Below are positions 19,296-28,074 of a stretch of DNA of 64,000 nucleotides, piece by piece. The stretch is taken from NCBI RefSeq assembly GCF_001896135.2, contig NZ_MPOH02000006.1, positions 1 through 64,000 on the forward strand. The letters are read 5' to 3'. The DNA comes from Streptomyces phaeoluteigriseus (GTDB lineage: Bacteria > Actinomycetota > Actinomycetes > Streptomycetales > Streptomycetaceae). The notes below the pieces were generated by a model. That model searched no databases, was not told where the DNA came from, and saw only the letters and a list, made by a program, of their open reading frames with translations. Every line of letters starts with the position of its first letter. The stretch's first letter is position 1. A program made the position numbers and the translations under genes.

Positions 19296-20075
19296 ATGAC
19301 CGACTCGGCGGATTCCCCCTCGTTCCGGCTCGCGTACGTCCCCGGAGTGACCCCCGCCAAGTGGGCGCGGACCTGGCATGAGCGCCTGCCCGACGTGCCC
19401 CTCACCCTGCTCCAGGTGACGCCCGCCGAGGCCCCCGAGGCGCTGCGCGAGGGCAATGCCGACGCGGCCTTCGTACGGCTCCCGGTGGACCGTACGGCGT
19501 TCAGCGCGATCCCCCTCTACACCGAGACGACCGTCGTCGTGGTCCCCAAGGACCACGTGATCACGGCGGCGGACGAGGTGACCCTCGACGACCTCGCCCA
19601 CGAGGTGGTCATCCATCCCCTCGACGACGTCCTCGGCTGGGAGAAGCTCCCGGGGGAGCCCGCCTTCGAGCGCCCGGAGACCACGGCCGACGCGATCGAG
19701 CTGGTCGCGGCGAACATCGGCGTCCTGGTCGTGCCCCAGTCGCTGGCCCGGCTGCACCACCGCCGCGACCTCACCTACCGGACCCTCGTGGACGCCCCGC
19801 AGTCCAGCGTCGCCCTGTCCTGGCCGGAGGACGCCACGACCGACCTGGTCGAGGACTTCATCGGCATCGTCCGCGGCCGTACCGTGAACAGCACCCGCGG
19901 CCGGGGCCAGCAGCCGCCCGCCGAGCCGAAGGCCGAGCGGGCCAAGCCGAGAACCGGAGCCGCCCCGCGCAAGGCCGGCTCGGGCGGGGCCGCGCGGGGC
20001 CGCGCCGGCGGCGCCAAGGGCGGCAGCCGACGCGGCACGGGCGGAAAGCCCGGCAAGCCCCGCCGCCGGTCGTAG
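19296..20075 (+). CDS. LysR-type substrate-binding domain protein without HTH
   Basis: The 259-residue protein is a periplasmic-binding-like effector domain of LysR regulators: FRLAYVPGV at the start of lobe 1, GNADAAFVRLPVD and PLYTETTVVVVPKDH in the hinge, and ANIGVLVVPQSLARLH in lobe 2. It lacks the usual N-terminal winged helix-turn-helix. In place of it there is a very basic C-terminal tail of about 60 residues (Arg, Lys, Gly, Ala), which could bind nucleic acid. There is no signal peptide, so it is cytoplasmic. It is divergently arranged with DUF5997; the DUF5997 helical motifs might supply DNA binding for the pair, but that is speculation. Confidence 0.8.
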   Translation: MTDSADSPSFRLAYVPGVTPAKWARTWHERLPDVPLTLLQVTPAEAPEALREGNADAAFVRLPVDRTAFSAIPLYTETTVVVVPKDHVITAADEVTLDDLAHEVVIHPLDDVLGWEKLPGEPAFERPETTADAIELVAANIGVLVVPQSLARLHHRRDLTYRTLVDAPQSSVALSWPEDATTDLVEDFIGIVRGRTVNSTRGRGQQPPAEPKAERAKPRTGAAPRKAGSGGAARGRAGGAKGGSRRGTGGKPGKPRRRS

Positions 20076-20088
20076 CGGCGGTCCGGGG

Positions 20089-22887
20089 TCACGGCACGAA
20101 CGTCGCACCCCGCGCGGTGCTCACCACCTTCTCCCCGTCGGCCTGCCCGAGCAGCCCGCCGGCGACCCACGCGTCCACCACCCCCCGCACCCGCGTCACC
20201 AGCGCCCCTTTGCCGCTGAACGGCGCCCCCGCCCAGACCTCGTCGAGCAGCGTCGTGCCGTCCGCCTTCGGGGGATTCGGCACCCCGGAATCGCTGTTCC
20301 CGAACACGACACGGGGTTCCGCCCGCCGCACATAGGCGTGCGTCGGGTCCTCGGTCCCCTCGAAGAAGGGGGCGAACCCGGTGCCGTCGAGCGTGAAATG
20401 CAGCGGCTTCCCGCTCACGGGTGTGAGCGAGGGCAGCAGGTCGCCGGAGAGGGCCGCGTTGCGGTACAGACCGAACTCCAGGTACGACGTCGAGGGGTTG
20501 CGGGCGACGAGGTTCACCGGGCCGAGGAACAGGGTCTGCAACGACGGGTCGTCCAGGGCCTTTTCCACCCGCAGCCGGAACGGCGCCGACACGCGCACGG
20601 TGTCCCCGTCGCGCCAGGTCCGCGACACCGGGAAATAGCTCCCGGGCGTCGGAGTGCCGCTCACCTGGCGCCCGTTGACGGTCACCCGGAACCCGGCGGT
20701 CGCCCAGGACGGCACGCGGAGCCGCAGCGAGAAGGACGCCGTACGCCCCCGGACGGTGAGCGTGGTGCCCTGCTCACGCGGGAAGTCGGTGCTCTGGGTG
20801 ACGGTGACGCCCTTCTCGGCCCAGTTCAGCGTCGTCGGGCTGTAGAGGTTGACGTACAGCGCGCTGCCGTCGGCGGCCTTGAAGTACACCGAGTCCTGGT
20901 ACTTGGTGGCGCTCTCCATGCCGGTGCCCTCGCAGCAGGTGGTGCCCTGCTTCGGCGTGTAGTCGCGCACATGGCCCGGGGTGAGCCCGATGAAGTACGT
21001 GACCAGCGGCTTCTCCGCGTCCGCCCGGTCCTGCCGGGAACCGAGGACCTGGTTGAGCAGGGCGCGCTCGTAGTACTCCATGTACTTCGGGTGCTGGTCG
21101 TGGAAGAACAGCGTCCGGCTGAGCTTGAGCAGGTTGTACGCGCAGCACGTCTCGGCCGTGGTGGCGCTGATCGTCCCCGCGATGACGTCCCGCGCCTTCC
21201 AGAACTCGCCCGTACTGGTGCCGCCGATGCCGTACATCCGGTGCGGTACGACCATGTCCCAGAAGTTCTTCGCGGCGGTGAGGTAGCGCTCCTCGCCCGT
21301 CGCGTCGTACAGCCGGACGTACCCGGTGAAGATCGGTATGTGCTGGTTGGCGTGCAGGCCGTCGAGGACGTCGGTGTTCGCCGCGCACGCGTCGATGAGC
21401 CGGTCGAGGTCGAACAGCCGGGCCAGCGCCAGGTGTTCGGCCTTTCCGGTGAGCGCGTGCAGATCGACGATCGCCTCGACGATGCCGCCGAACTCGCCGC
21501 TGGAGAACAGCCCCCACATGCGCTGGAGCGTGGCTTCGGGCAGCTTCGACAGCCGGGAGTACATCCAGTCGGCCATGCCGGCCGCCAGGTCCAGGGCGCG
21601 GGCGTCGTCGGTGGCCAGGTGCGCGTCCAGCAGACCCCGCAGGATCTTGTGGGCGGTGTAGTAGGGCGCCCACACGCGCGTGTAGTCGCTGCCGGTCATC
21701 GACTCCAGCTGGATGAACTGCGTCTCCGGATACGCCGCCAGGAACCCCGGATGGCTCGGGGCGCCCCAGGTGCGGCGCAGGGTGGCGGTCAGGCCGCGGC
21801 CGGAGGAGTCGGCGAAGGCGGAGCCGGACGTCTCGTCGAAGGCGTACGAGACGAGGTCGCCCGGGACGCGGGCGCCCTGCAGCCCGGTGATCTCGTCGGC
21901 GGCCAGGGCGCGCGACCACGCGTCGAACCCGCCGAGGACCCCCGCGAAGACCGGGTCGGAGGCGTAGTGGGAGCGGCCGAGCCAGTGGTGGGCGAGGGTG
22001 CCGAGGGCGGCCGGGGTCAGGGACATCGCCGTGTTCCGGGCGACGACCGTGCCGTTGACGTAGAGCGTCCCGGTGCCGCCGCCGATCGTGACCGCGAGGT
22101 GGCTCCACTGGTTCAGGGGGAGCGCGGCGGTGCCGTCGAGGCCCTGTTCGGCGCCGGGCCCGCTGGTGGTGACGGCGAACCGGGGGACACCGTTGCCGTT
22201 GCGCGCGACCAGGTACAGGTAGCGGGTGGTGTCGTTGCCGAAGTCGAGGACGCGGGCCCAGTTGCCGTCGTGGGTGGGCTTCACCCAGGCGGCCAGGGTG
22301 ACCTCGGCGGCCCCGCCGAGCACTCCGGCCGGCAGGTCGACGTACCGGTGGGAGCCGCGGACGTGCTCGGCCGCCCGGCCGAATCTGCCGGCGACGCTCA
22401 GTACGGCCGGGTCGCGCCGCAGGGCCTCGCGCACCTCGGTCAGCGCGCCGACCATCGTCCCGATACGGTCCGCGTAGACCTGCTCGCCGCTGCCCGCGTA
22501 CGCCTGGGACAGCATGGTCAGGAAGTGTCCGGTGTAGTGGCCGCGCAGATTGCCGTTGGCCTCGCCGTCGAGCCCCTCCCAGCCGCCGGGGGCGACCGCG
22601 CCCAGGGTGGACAGGCCGGCGTTGGCGCGGAACACCTGGAGCAGCCGGTTCACGTCGTAGCCGCGCGCGTGGTCGAGCATCAGCTGCCGTTTGGCGGCGA
22701 AGACACCGGCGCCGAGCCGGACGGTGTCGAGGGGGAAGGGCTGGAGCGCCCAGCCGACCGGGGGCGGCAGTGCCGTCGCCGTGTACGCGGCCGAGGCGGT
22801 CGAAGCCGCCGCGCCCCCGATGCCGGGGACGGCGGCGGCGAGTATCGCGCTCTGGAGAAGGGTTCGTCTGGTGAGGGGCGGTGCCAT
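20089..22887 (-). CDS. Secreted GH127 beta-L-arabinofuranosidase-like enzyme with inserted LamG domain
   Basis: A 932-residue protein with a Tat-type signal peptide (RRTLLQSAILAAAVPGIGG). The GH127/DUF1680 catalytic domain is split. Residues 35-157 are followed by a LamG/concanavalin-like insert (about 158-376: HRYVDLPAGVLGGAAEVTLA through SSGRGLTATLRR). The catalytic domain then resumes at FLAAYPETQFIQLE and VWAPYYTAHKILRGLLD. The zinc/nucleophile motifs are present: AETCCAYN (near 578) and TTCCEGTGMES (near 650). The family removes beta-L-arabinofuranose from plant glycans. GGAGGAG lies just upstream of the ATG at 22887. It stands alone and ends 13 bp from the convergent LysR-like gene. Confidence 0.9.
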   Translation of the reverse strand: MAPPLTRRTLLQSAILAAAVPGIGGAAASTASAAYTATALPPPVGWALQPFPLDTVRLGAGVFAAKRQLMLDHARGYDVNRLLQVFRANAGLSTLGAVAPGGWEGLDGEANGNLRGHYTGHFLTMLSQAYAGSGEQVYADRIGTMVGALTEVREALRRDPAVLSVAGRFGRAAEHVRGSHRYVDLPAGVLGGAAEVTLAAWVKPTHDGNWARVLDFGNDTTRYLYLVARNGNGVPRFAVTTSGPGAEQGLDGTAALPLNQWSHLAVTIGGGTGTLYVNGTVVARNTAMSLTPAALGTLAHHWLGRSHYASDPVFAGVLGGFDAWSRALAADEITGLQGARVPGDLVSYAFDETSGSAFADSSGRGLTATLRRTWGAPSHPGFLAAYPETQFIQLESMTGSDYTRVWAPYYTAHKILRGLLDAHLATDDARALDLAAGMADWMYSRLSKLPEATLQRMWGLFSSGEFGGIVEAIVDLHALTGKAEHLALARLFDLDRLIDACAANTDVLDGLHANQHIPIFTGYVRLYDATGEERYLTAAKNFWDMVVPHRMYGIGGTSTGEFWKARDVIAGTISATTAETCCAYNLLKLSRTLFFHDQHPKYMEYYERALLNQVLGSRQDRADAEKPLVTYFIGLTPGHVRDYTPKQGTTCCEGTGMESATKYQDSVYFKAADGSALYVNLYSPTTLNWAEKGVTVTQSTDFPREQGTTLTVRGRTASFSLRLRVPSWATAGFRVTVNGRQVSGTPTPGSYFPVSRTWRDGDTVRVSAPFRLRVEKALDDPSLQTLFLGPVNLVARNPSTSYLEFGLYRNAALSGDLLPSLTPVSGKPLHFTLDGTGFAPFFEGTEDPTHAYVRRAEPRVVFGNSDSGVPNPPKADGTTLLDEVWAGAPFSGKGALVTRVRGVVDAWVAGGLLGQADGEKVVSTARGATFVP

Positions 22888-23015
22888 GTGCTGCTCCTCC
22901 GGTGGTCCACGGTTCGTTCGATATCACGGACGGCGTGCGGATGATCGACCAGACGCTATGAGGGGTGACGGAGGGCGTCAACGGTGCCGACGTGATTGGC
23001 GCGGAGTGGCCGCCG

Positions 23016-23492
23016 TCAGCCGCCCGCCGTGCGGCCGATCGACTCCACCAGAGGCAGCAGGCGGTACGGCACCCGCTCGCGCAGCGCGACCTCGGTGCGG
23101 GTGCGGACCACGCCGGGGAGGCTGATCAGCTTCTGGATCACGTCCTCCAGGTGGGCGTTGTCGCGCGCCACGACCCGGGTGAGGAGATCGCCGCCGCCGG
23201 TGATCGAGAACACCTCGACGATCTCCGGTACGGCCGCCAGCGCGTCGCCCACGTCGTCGAGGTGGCCCTGGGTGACCTCGATGTGCACGAACGCGAGCAC
23301 GGGGTGGCCCAGCGCGGCGGGGGAGAGGGACGGACCCGTGCCGGTGATCACGCCCTCGCGCTCCAGCCGGTCGAGACGGGCCTGCAGCGTGCCGCGCGCC
23401 ACGCCGAGGAGGCGTGCGTACTCCCGCACGCTGGTGCGGGGCTGCTCGAGCAGCAGACGCAGGATGCGGGTGTCGAGCGCGTCGACGGCCAT
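23016..23492 (-). CDS. Lrp/AsnC family transcriptional regulator
   Basis: A 158-residue regulator. The N-terminal HTH is ALDTRILRLLLEQPRTSVRE with recognition region LGVARGTLQARLDRLEREGV. The C-terminal RAM/ligand domain contains VFSITGGGDLLTRVVA. GAGGAGT 8 bases upstream supports the ATG at 23492 over the one at 23516. Members bind amino acids or aromatic acids and act as local or global regulators. It is divergent from a FUSC exporter, with three similar 15-bp sites in between, so control of that exporter and of itself is likely. Confidence 0.93.
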   Translation of the reverse strand: MAVDALDTRILRLLLEQPRTSVREYARLLGVARGTLQARLDRLEREGVITGTGPSLSPAALGHPVLAFVHIEVTQGHLDDVGDALAAVPEIVEVFSITGGGDLLTRVVARDNAHLEDVIQKLISLPGVVRTRTEVALRERVPYRLLPLVESIGRTAGG

Positions 23493-23533
23493 GGTGCCCG
23501 GACTCCTCGTGTTCATCGGTGATCGCCGCCGAC

Positions 23534-23638
23534 TGTACCAATGGCCCAGCGAGGCGCATTCCGGGCGGACCGGCCGTTCCTGGTCCGTTGGCCCTTCAAC
23601 GGTTCTTCCTGGAGGTCTTTCGATGGGCCAATGGACCA
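23534..23638. promoter_or_regulatory. Three 15-bp putative Lrp operators
   Basis: Sites are TGTACCAATGGCCCA (23534-23548), TGGTCCGTTGGCCCT (23581-23595) and, on the other strand, TGGTCCATTGGCCCA (23638-23624). The last two agree at 13 of 15 positions. Centres are 47 and 43 bp apart, about four helical turns, as expected for an Lrp octamer wrapping DNA. They lie in the 256-bp divergent region of the Lrp and FUSC genes. Confidence 0.65.
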
Positions 23639-23748
23639 GTGGACAAGGAGCCACTTGAGCCAGCTGCGGCATGGGTGCTGTCATGGAGCCGTCGATGGCG
23701 CTGCGGATACCGCGGCGCCTTTTTCATGCCGGTGTTCATGGGTGACCG

Positions 23749-25257
23749 ATGGGGTGGGAAGCAGTGCTGAAGAGGGTGTTCGTGGCTCCGGATCCGGGGC
23801 GGGTACGGCTGCGCTTCGCCGCGCGGGCCGTCCTCGGCATCGGCCTGGCCGTCGTGGTCTGCGGCCTGGCCGGGCACTCCCTGGCGGGCGCCGTCACCGG
23901 CGGGCTCGCCGCGCTGCTCGCCCTGTTCACCGTCACCGACACCACCGTGCGCCGCCAGGCGGTCACCACCGCGCTGCTCCCGGTGGCCGGTCTGCCCGTG
24001 CTCGCCGCCGCGGCCCTCCTGCACGACGAACCCCTGGCACGCGACCTGACCTTCCTGGCCGTCACCGGCGCGGGCGTGTACGCGCGCCGGTGGGGGCCGC
24101 GCGGGCACAGCCTGGGCGTGTTCGCGTTCATGATGTTCTTCGTCGCCCAGTTCCTGCACGCGACCGGCGGACGGCTCCCCGAGCTGGCCGCCGCCGTCGT
24201 GCTCTCCGTCCTGACCGCGGCGGCCGTGCGCTTCGGCCTGTGGTGCTACGAGCGACGCCTGACCCCGGCCCCCGTGCCCGCCCCGCCGGGCGGTCGCGGT
24301 CTCGCCCGGATCACCACCCGCCAGGCCGTCCAGGCGACCGCCGGCGCGGGATTCGCGCTCCTCGTGGGCCAACTGGTGTCCGGGGAGCGCTGGTACTGGG
24401 CCGTCGGCGCCACCTGGTGGATCTTCGTCAACACCACCTCCCGCGGCGAGACGCTGGTCCGCGGCTTCCGCCGGGTGCTCGGCACGGTCATCGGCGTCGG
24501 TCTCGGCCTCCTCGTGGCCGTCCCCCTGCACGGCGCCGGCGTGCCCACGGCCGCCCTCGTGGCCGTCTGCGTCTTCGGCATCTTCTACACCGCCGCCGTC
24601 TCCTACACCTGGATGATGCTCTGGGTGACCCTGCTCGCCGAGCTGCTCTATGGACTCCTCGGCGTACTCAGCCCCGGCCTGCTCACCGTCCGCCTCGCCG
24701 AGACCGGCGTGGGCGCGCTCGGCGCCGTCCTCGCGGTGCTGTTCGTCCTGCCCGTCACCACGCACGCCGTCACCGACGCCTGGATCCAGCGCGCGTTGCG
24801 CTGCGTCCACGCCTGCACCGCCGAGGCCGCCGCCCGGCTCGCGGGCGACACCGCCGCCGACCCCGGCGCGCGCGTCGCCGAACTGGAGCAGCTGCTCGGC
24901 CGGGTCCGGCTCTCCGTCGCCCCGCTCGTGCACCCGCTGAACCCCATGCTCGGCCGCAAGGCGCGCGCCCGTCGCGTCCTCGGTCTGCTCGACGACTGTG
25001 CCCGCGAGATCCGCGGCCTCGTCGCCGTCGCCGCCGACCCCGAGGCCTCCCACGACGCCCGCCTCGCCGCCGCCTGCTGGCGGGTGCAGGCCGCGGTGGA
25101 GGCCCTGACCGAAGGCGGCACGGAACACCTCACGCTCACCGACCACCCCACGGCGGCCGAACCGGCGCTGGCCCACCTGCACGGCCTGGAACGAGCCCTG
25201 GCGGAACTGGCCCATCCCCTGCGCACCCCGCCGGGCTCGCCGCTGGTGGGGGCCTGA
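23749..25257 (+). CDS. FUSC family membrane transporter
   Basis: A protein of about 502 residues. Several hydrophobic segments are grouped in two blocks (about residues 25-160 and 205-340), each with the FUSC-type core such as FALLVGQLVSGERWYWAVGA and FRRVLGTVIGVGLGLLVAVP. A cytoplasmic helical C-terminus of 150 residues follows. Homologues export aromatic carboxylic acids (AaeB) or fusaric acid. The ATG at 23749 is used; GTG at 23764 (VLKRVFVAP) is an alternative. The opposite Lrp gene probably controls it. The substrate is unknown. Confidence 0.85.
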   Translation: MGWEAVLKRVFVAPDPGRVRLRFAARAVLGIGLAVVVCGLAGHSLAGAVTGGLAALLALFTVTDTTVRRQAVTTALLPVAGLPVLAAAALLHDEPLARDLTFLAVTGAGVYARRWGPRGHSLGVFAFMMFFVAQFLHATGGRLPELAAAVVLSVLTAAAVRFGLWCYERRLTPAPVPAPPGGRGLARITTRQAVQATAGAGFALLVGQLVSGERWYWAVGATWWIFVNTTSRGETLVRGFRRVLGTVIGVGLGLLVAVPLHGAGVPTAALVAVCVFGIFYTAAVSYTWMMLWVTLLAELLYGLLGVLSPGLLTVRLAETGVGALGAVLAVLFVLPVTTHAVTDAWIQRALRCVHACTAEAAARLAGDTAADPGARVAELEQLLGRVRLSVAPLVHPLNPMLGRKARARRVLGLLDDCAREIRGLVAVAADPEASHDARLAAACWRVQAAVEALTEGGTEHLTLTDHPTAAEPALAHLHGLERALAELAHPLRTPPGSPLVGA

Positions 25258-25806
25258 GAGTTTCCGCGTCCGACCGACGCGAGGTCACGTCGGCCGCCCC
25301 CGGCCCGGCCGGAGGGCGCCGACGTCAGCCGAGGCGACGGCGGGCGAGCCCTTCCCTGCTCCGAGGGGTGCCCCTCGTCCGTTCCGCCTGATCGCGGCCG
25401 GGTGCAAACCCGTAGCGGTCCGAGTCGGCGTCGCCCGTCGAGGCCTCGGCGAGTCACGACTGTCGCGCGTGGCCCTGGGCCTGAGCGCAGCTTCGGACGC
25501 GTGCTCCGCCCCGGGTGGGGTCGGGTGCGGCTGTCGGTTCGGAGTCGGCGGTGGCTGGAGCTGGTGCGTTTCCTGGCGGGCGCTCCAGGTGTTGCCGCAG
25601 GTGCCGGGCCGAGCGGGGGTCGGTCCCTGCTCCTCGACCGTCCCCCGCCACGCCCGGTCGGCCGGTGTCGGGTCCCCGCCGACCGTTCGTCCGGTGTGTC
25701 GAAACCCCTCGGCGAGCTGCCGTCTCACCTCCTCCGCCTGGTCTAGACCGCGCGTGATCGGCTGCTACCGTCGGCCCGAACAGCGACGGCACGAGAGGGG
25801 ACAGCG
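25258..25806. other. Gene-free 549-bp stretch
   Basis: Open frames on both strands lack SD sequences and recognisable residues and have mixed third-position composition. No hairpin of note was seen. The promoter of the lactonase gene should lie in the last 80 bases, which are less GC-rich (GTCTAGACCGCGCGTGATCG). Confidence 0.45.
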
Positions 25807-26847
25807 GTGGCAGACCTCGGCAGGCGGCCCCAGCGGGCGTTCATCGGGTCGTTCACGGCGGCCGGCGGGCCCGGGATCGTGGCGGCCGGCGTGGACCCGC
25901 ACAGCGGCGCACTGACCGTCCTGAGCAGCGTGAACACCCTCGCCGACCCCGCGTACCTGGCCCTGTCCCCGGGCGGCGGCATGCTGTACGCCGTCAGCGA
26001 GACCGCCGACGGCGCGGTGGCCGCGTACAGCGTGGCCGGGGACGTTCCGGAGCAGGTCGGGCCGCCCGTGCCGGTCGACGCCGGCGGTCCCACGCACCTC
26101 AGCGTGTGCGACGGCCACGTCCTGACCGCCAACTACGGCTCCGGCAGCGTCACCGCCGTGCCCGTCAGAGCCGACGGCACCCTCGCCCCGGCGGCCTCCG
26201 GGGTGCTCCGGCACAGCGGGGCCGGTCCGCACACCCGGCGCCAGCAGGGGCCGCACGCCCACCAGGTGCAGGCCGACCCGAGCGGACGCTGGGTGGTCAG
26301 CGTGGACCTGGGAACGGACTCCGTGCGGGTGTGCGACCTGCGCGACGGCAAACCGGTCCTGCACCGGGAGTCCGCCCTGCGCCCCGGCTCGGGCCCCCGC
26401 CACCTGGCCTTCCACCCGGGTGGCGGCCACGCGTACGTCGTCAACGAACTCACCCCGACCGTCACCGTCTGCCGCTGGGACGCCCCGGACGGGTCCCTGA
26501 AGCCGCTGGCGGAGGTCCCCGTGCTGCCGGGCGCGCCCGCGGGGGACGCCTACCCGTCCGGCATCGCCGTCTCGCCCGACGGGCGGTTCGTGTGGACGGC
26601 GACCCGCGGCGAGGACGTGCTGTCGGTGTTCGCCGTCGAGGGCGGCGGAGAGGCGCTGCGCCTGATCGGCACGGTGTCCTGCGCGGGCCGCTGGCCACGG
26701 GCGCTCGCCGAGTCGGCCGGTTTCCTGTACGTCGCGAACGAGCGCTCCGGCGACGTGACCTGGTTCGCCCTCGACCAGGCCACCGGGCTGCCCCGGCGCG
26801 GCGGGTCGATCCGGGTGCCCGCGGCGTCCTGCGTGGTCCTCGGCTGA
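25807..26847 (+). CDS. Lactonase family beta-propeller protein (6-phosphogluconolactonase-like)
   Basis: A 346-residue protein with a repeated propeller pattern: AYLALSPGGGMLYAVSETA, GPHAHQVQADPSGRWVVSVD, GPRHLAFHPGGGHAYVVNEL, SGIAVSPDGRFVWTATRGED and AGFLYVANERSGDVTWF. The conserved PHAHQ and PRH/NEL motifs are those of the YbhE/Pgl lactonase family, which hydrolyses 6-phosphogluconolactone or related lactones. Start is GTG 25807 behind GAGAGGGGA. There is no signal peptide. It stands alone and is followed by a strong hairpin. The exact substrate is not certain. Confidence 0.85.
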   Translation: MADLGRRPQRAFIGSFTAAGGPGIVAAGVDPHSGALTVLSSVNTLADPAYLALSPGGGMLYAVSETADGAVAAYSVAGDVPEQVGPPVPVDAGGPTHLSVCDGHVLTANYGSGSVTAVPVRADGTLAPAASGVLRHSGAGPHTRRQQGPHAHQVQADPSGRWVVSVDLGTDSVRVCDLRDGKPVLHRESALRPGSGPRHLAFHPGGGHAYVVNELTPTVTVCRWDAPDGSLKPLAEVPVLPGAPAGDAYPSGIAVSPDGRFVWTATRGEDVLSVFAVEGGGEALRLIGTVSCAGRWPRALAESAGFLYVANERSGDVTWFALDQATGLPRRGGSIRVPAASCVVLG

Positions 26848-26931
26848 AGCCACCGCGCCCACCCGCACGCACGGAAGTCAGGAAAGCACGACAGCACGGC
26901 GGTACGGCAGCACCGAAGCCGGGCACGACGA

Positions 26932-26963
26932 AGGGCCCGCTCCTCGGTCGGGGAGCGGGCCCT
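26932..26963. terminator. Bidirectional hairpin terminator
   Basis: AGGGCCCGCTCC (26932-26943) pairs perfectly with GGAGCGGGCCCT (26952-26963) around an 8-base loop. It lies between the convergent lactonase and sirohydrochlorin chelatase genes. Confidence 0.85.
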
Positions 26964-27005
26964 CTCGGCGTCCTTGCGGGTCTTACGGGCTCACGCCCGC
27001 GTCAT

Positions 27006-27943
27006 TTACGACAGGTGGGCCGGCGTGCCCTGCGCCTGCTGCGGCGCGATGCCCAGGGCGGTCGTGTACTTGGCCAGGGCCAGCTTGCCGATGGCCGGGT
27101 ACGGGCCGAGCGCCTCGGCGGACGCGCAGCCCGCCTCCCTGGCCGCCTCCTCCAGCAGCGTGGAGTCGATCTCCGGGCCGATGAGGTACGGCGCCAGAGC
27201 CAGGTGCTGGGAACCGGAGCCGCGCAGCTGCTCGGCGACGGAGGCGATGGAACCCTCCTGGTCGAGGGCCGCGGCCATCACCGGCACGGCGAGGCGTGCG
27301 GCGAGCAGCATGCCGGTGATCCCGGCGGCCTGCACGGCCTCCTCGCCGCCCACGGAGGCGAGGATGATGCCGTCCGCGGCCGTCGCCACGGTGAACAGGC
27401 GGGCGCGGTCGGCGCGGGCCAGACCGGCCTCGGACAGCCGCACGTGCAGCGCCTCGGCGAGCAGCGGGTGCGGGCCGAGGACATCGGTCAGGTCGGCCGC
27501 GACCCGGCTGTCCATGACGCCTGGCGGACCTGCCGCAGCAGGGCACTGTCCGGCCCGGCCAGCAGCGGCACGACGACGGCGACCGGGCCGTCGGGCTCCT
27601 TGGCGTCCACCCCGGCGGCGCGGGCCTGCTCGTAGCGGGCGGTGCGCTCGCCGGCGGAGTGCGCCAGGACGGACTGGAGGGTGGGGAACTCGGCGTCGTC
27701 CCCGTCGAGGTACCCGATGCGCGCGTCGAGACCGGGAAGCTCGGAGCGGGCGATGCTCACGACTTCCTCGGCGAGGCCGCGGACGGCGGCGCTCGGCGTA
27801 CCCGGCACCGCGAGGACGAGCGCGGGCGCGCCCTCGGGAGCCGCCAGGGGCTCGGGTCGGCGGTGCGCCCGGGCTGGCGGGGGCGCGGCATTCGTACAGG
27901 GAGGCCGGACGCGGGCCCAGTGGGGGAGCTCATGGCGCCGCAT
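27006..27943 (-). pseudogene. CbiX-type sirohydrochlorin chelatase, frameshifted
   Basis: First frame: ALVLAVPGTPSAAVRGLAEE and VAVVVPLLAGPDSALLRQVR. Second frame: MDSRVAADLTDVLGPHPLLA, VPVMAAALDQEGSIASVAEQ and HLALAPYLIGPEI. Adding one base at about 27516-27520 gives RQVRQAVMDSRVAADL and a 312-residue two-domain CbiX/SirB-like protein. Such enzymes insert Fe or Co into sirohydrochlorin for siroheme or B12. AGGAAG precedes ATG 27943; the stop is TAA at 27006. An intact homologue is expected in Streptomyces sulfate/nitrite reduction, so the break is suspect as an error. Confidence 0.8.
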
Positions 27944-28074
27944 GTTACTGGCTTCCTGGGCTCCCCTGTTCGGGGAGGGTGCAGGTGAGCGGTATCCGTC
28001 CGGTTTTGTCTGATGAGTTACGTACGGATCAGAAGTGATCAGCATGTATTCCGGGCGACTTGCCCTCGAAGGGG

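Noticed and set aside
20338..22944. An 868-codon plus-strand open frame
   Set aside because: Antisense to the GH127 gene, whose catalytic motifs are certain.
23541..23748. A small coding region upstream of the FUSC gene
   Set aside because: The segment is better explained by three operator-like sites and the promoter; the translation lacks any familiar pattern.
25258..25806. A minus-strand protein of about 147 codons
   Set aside because: Composition is Pro/Arg/Thr-rich without hydrophobic core, no SD and no known motif.
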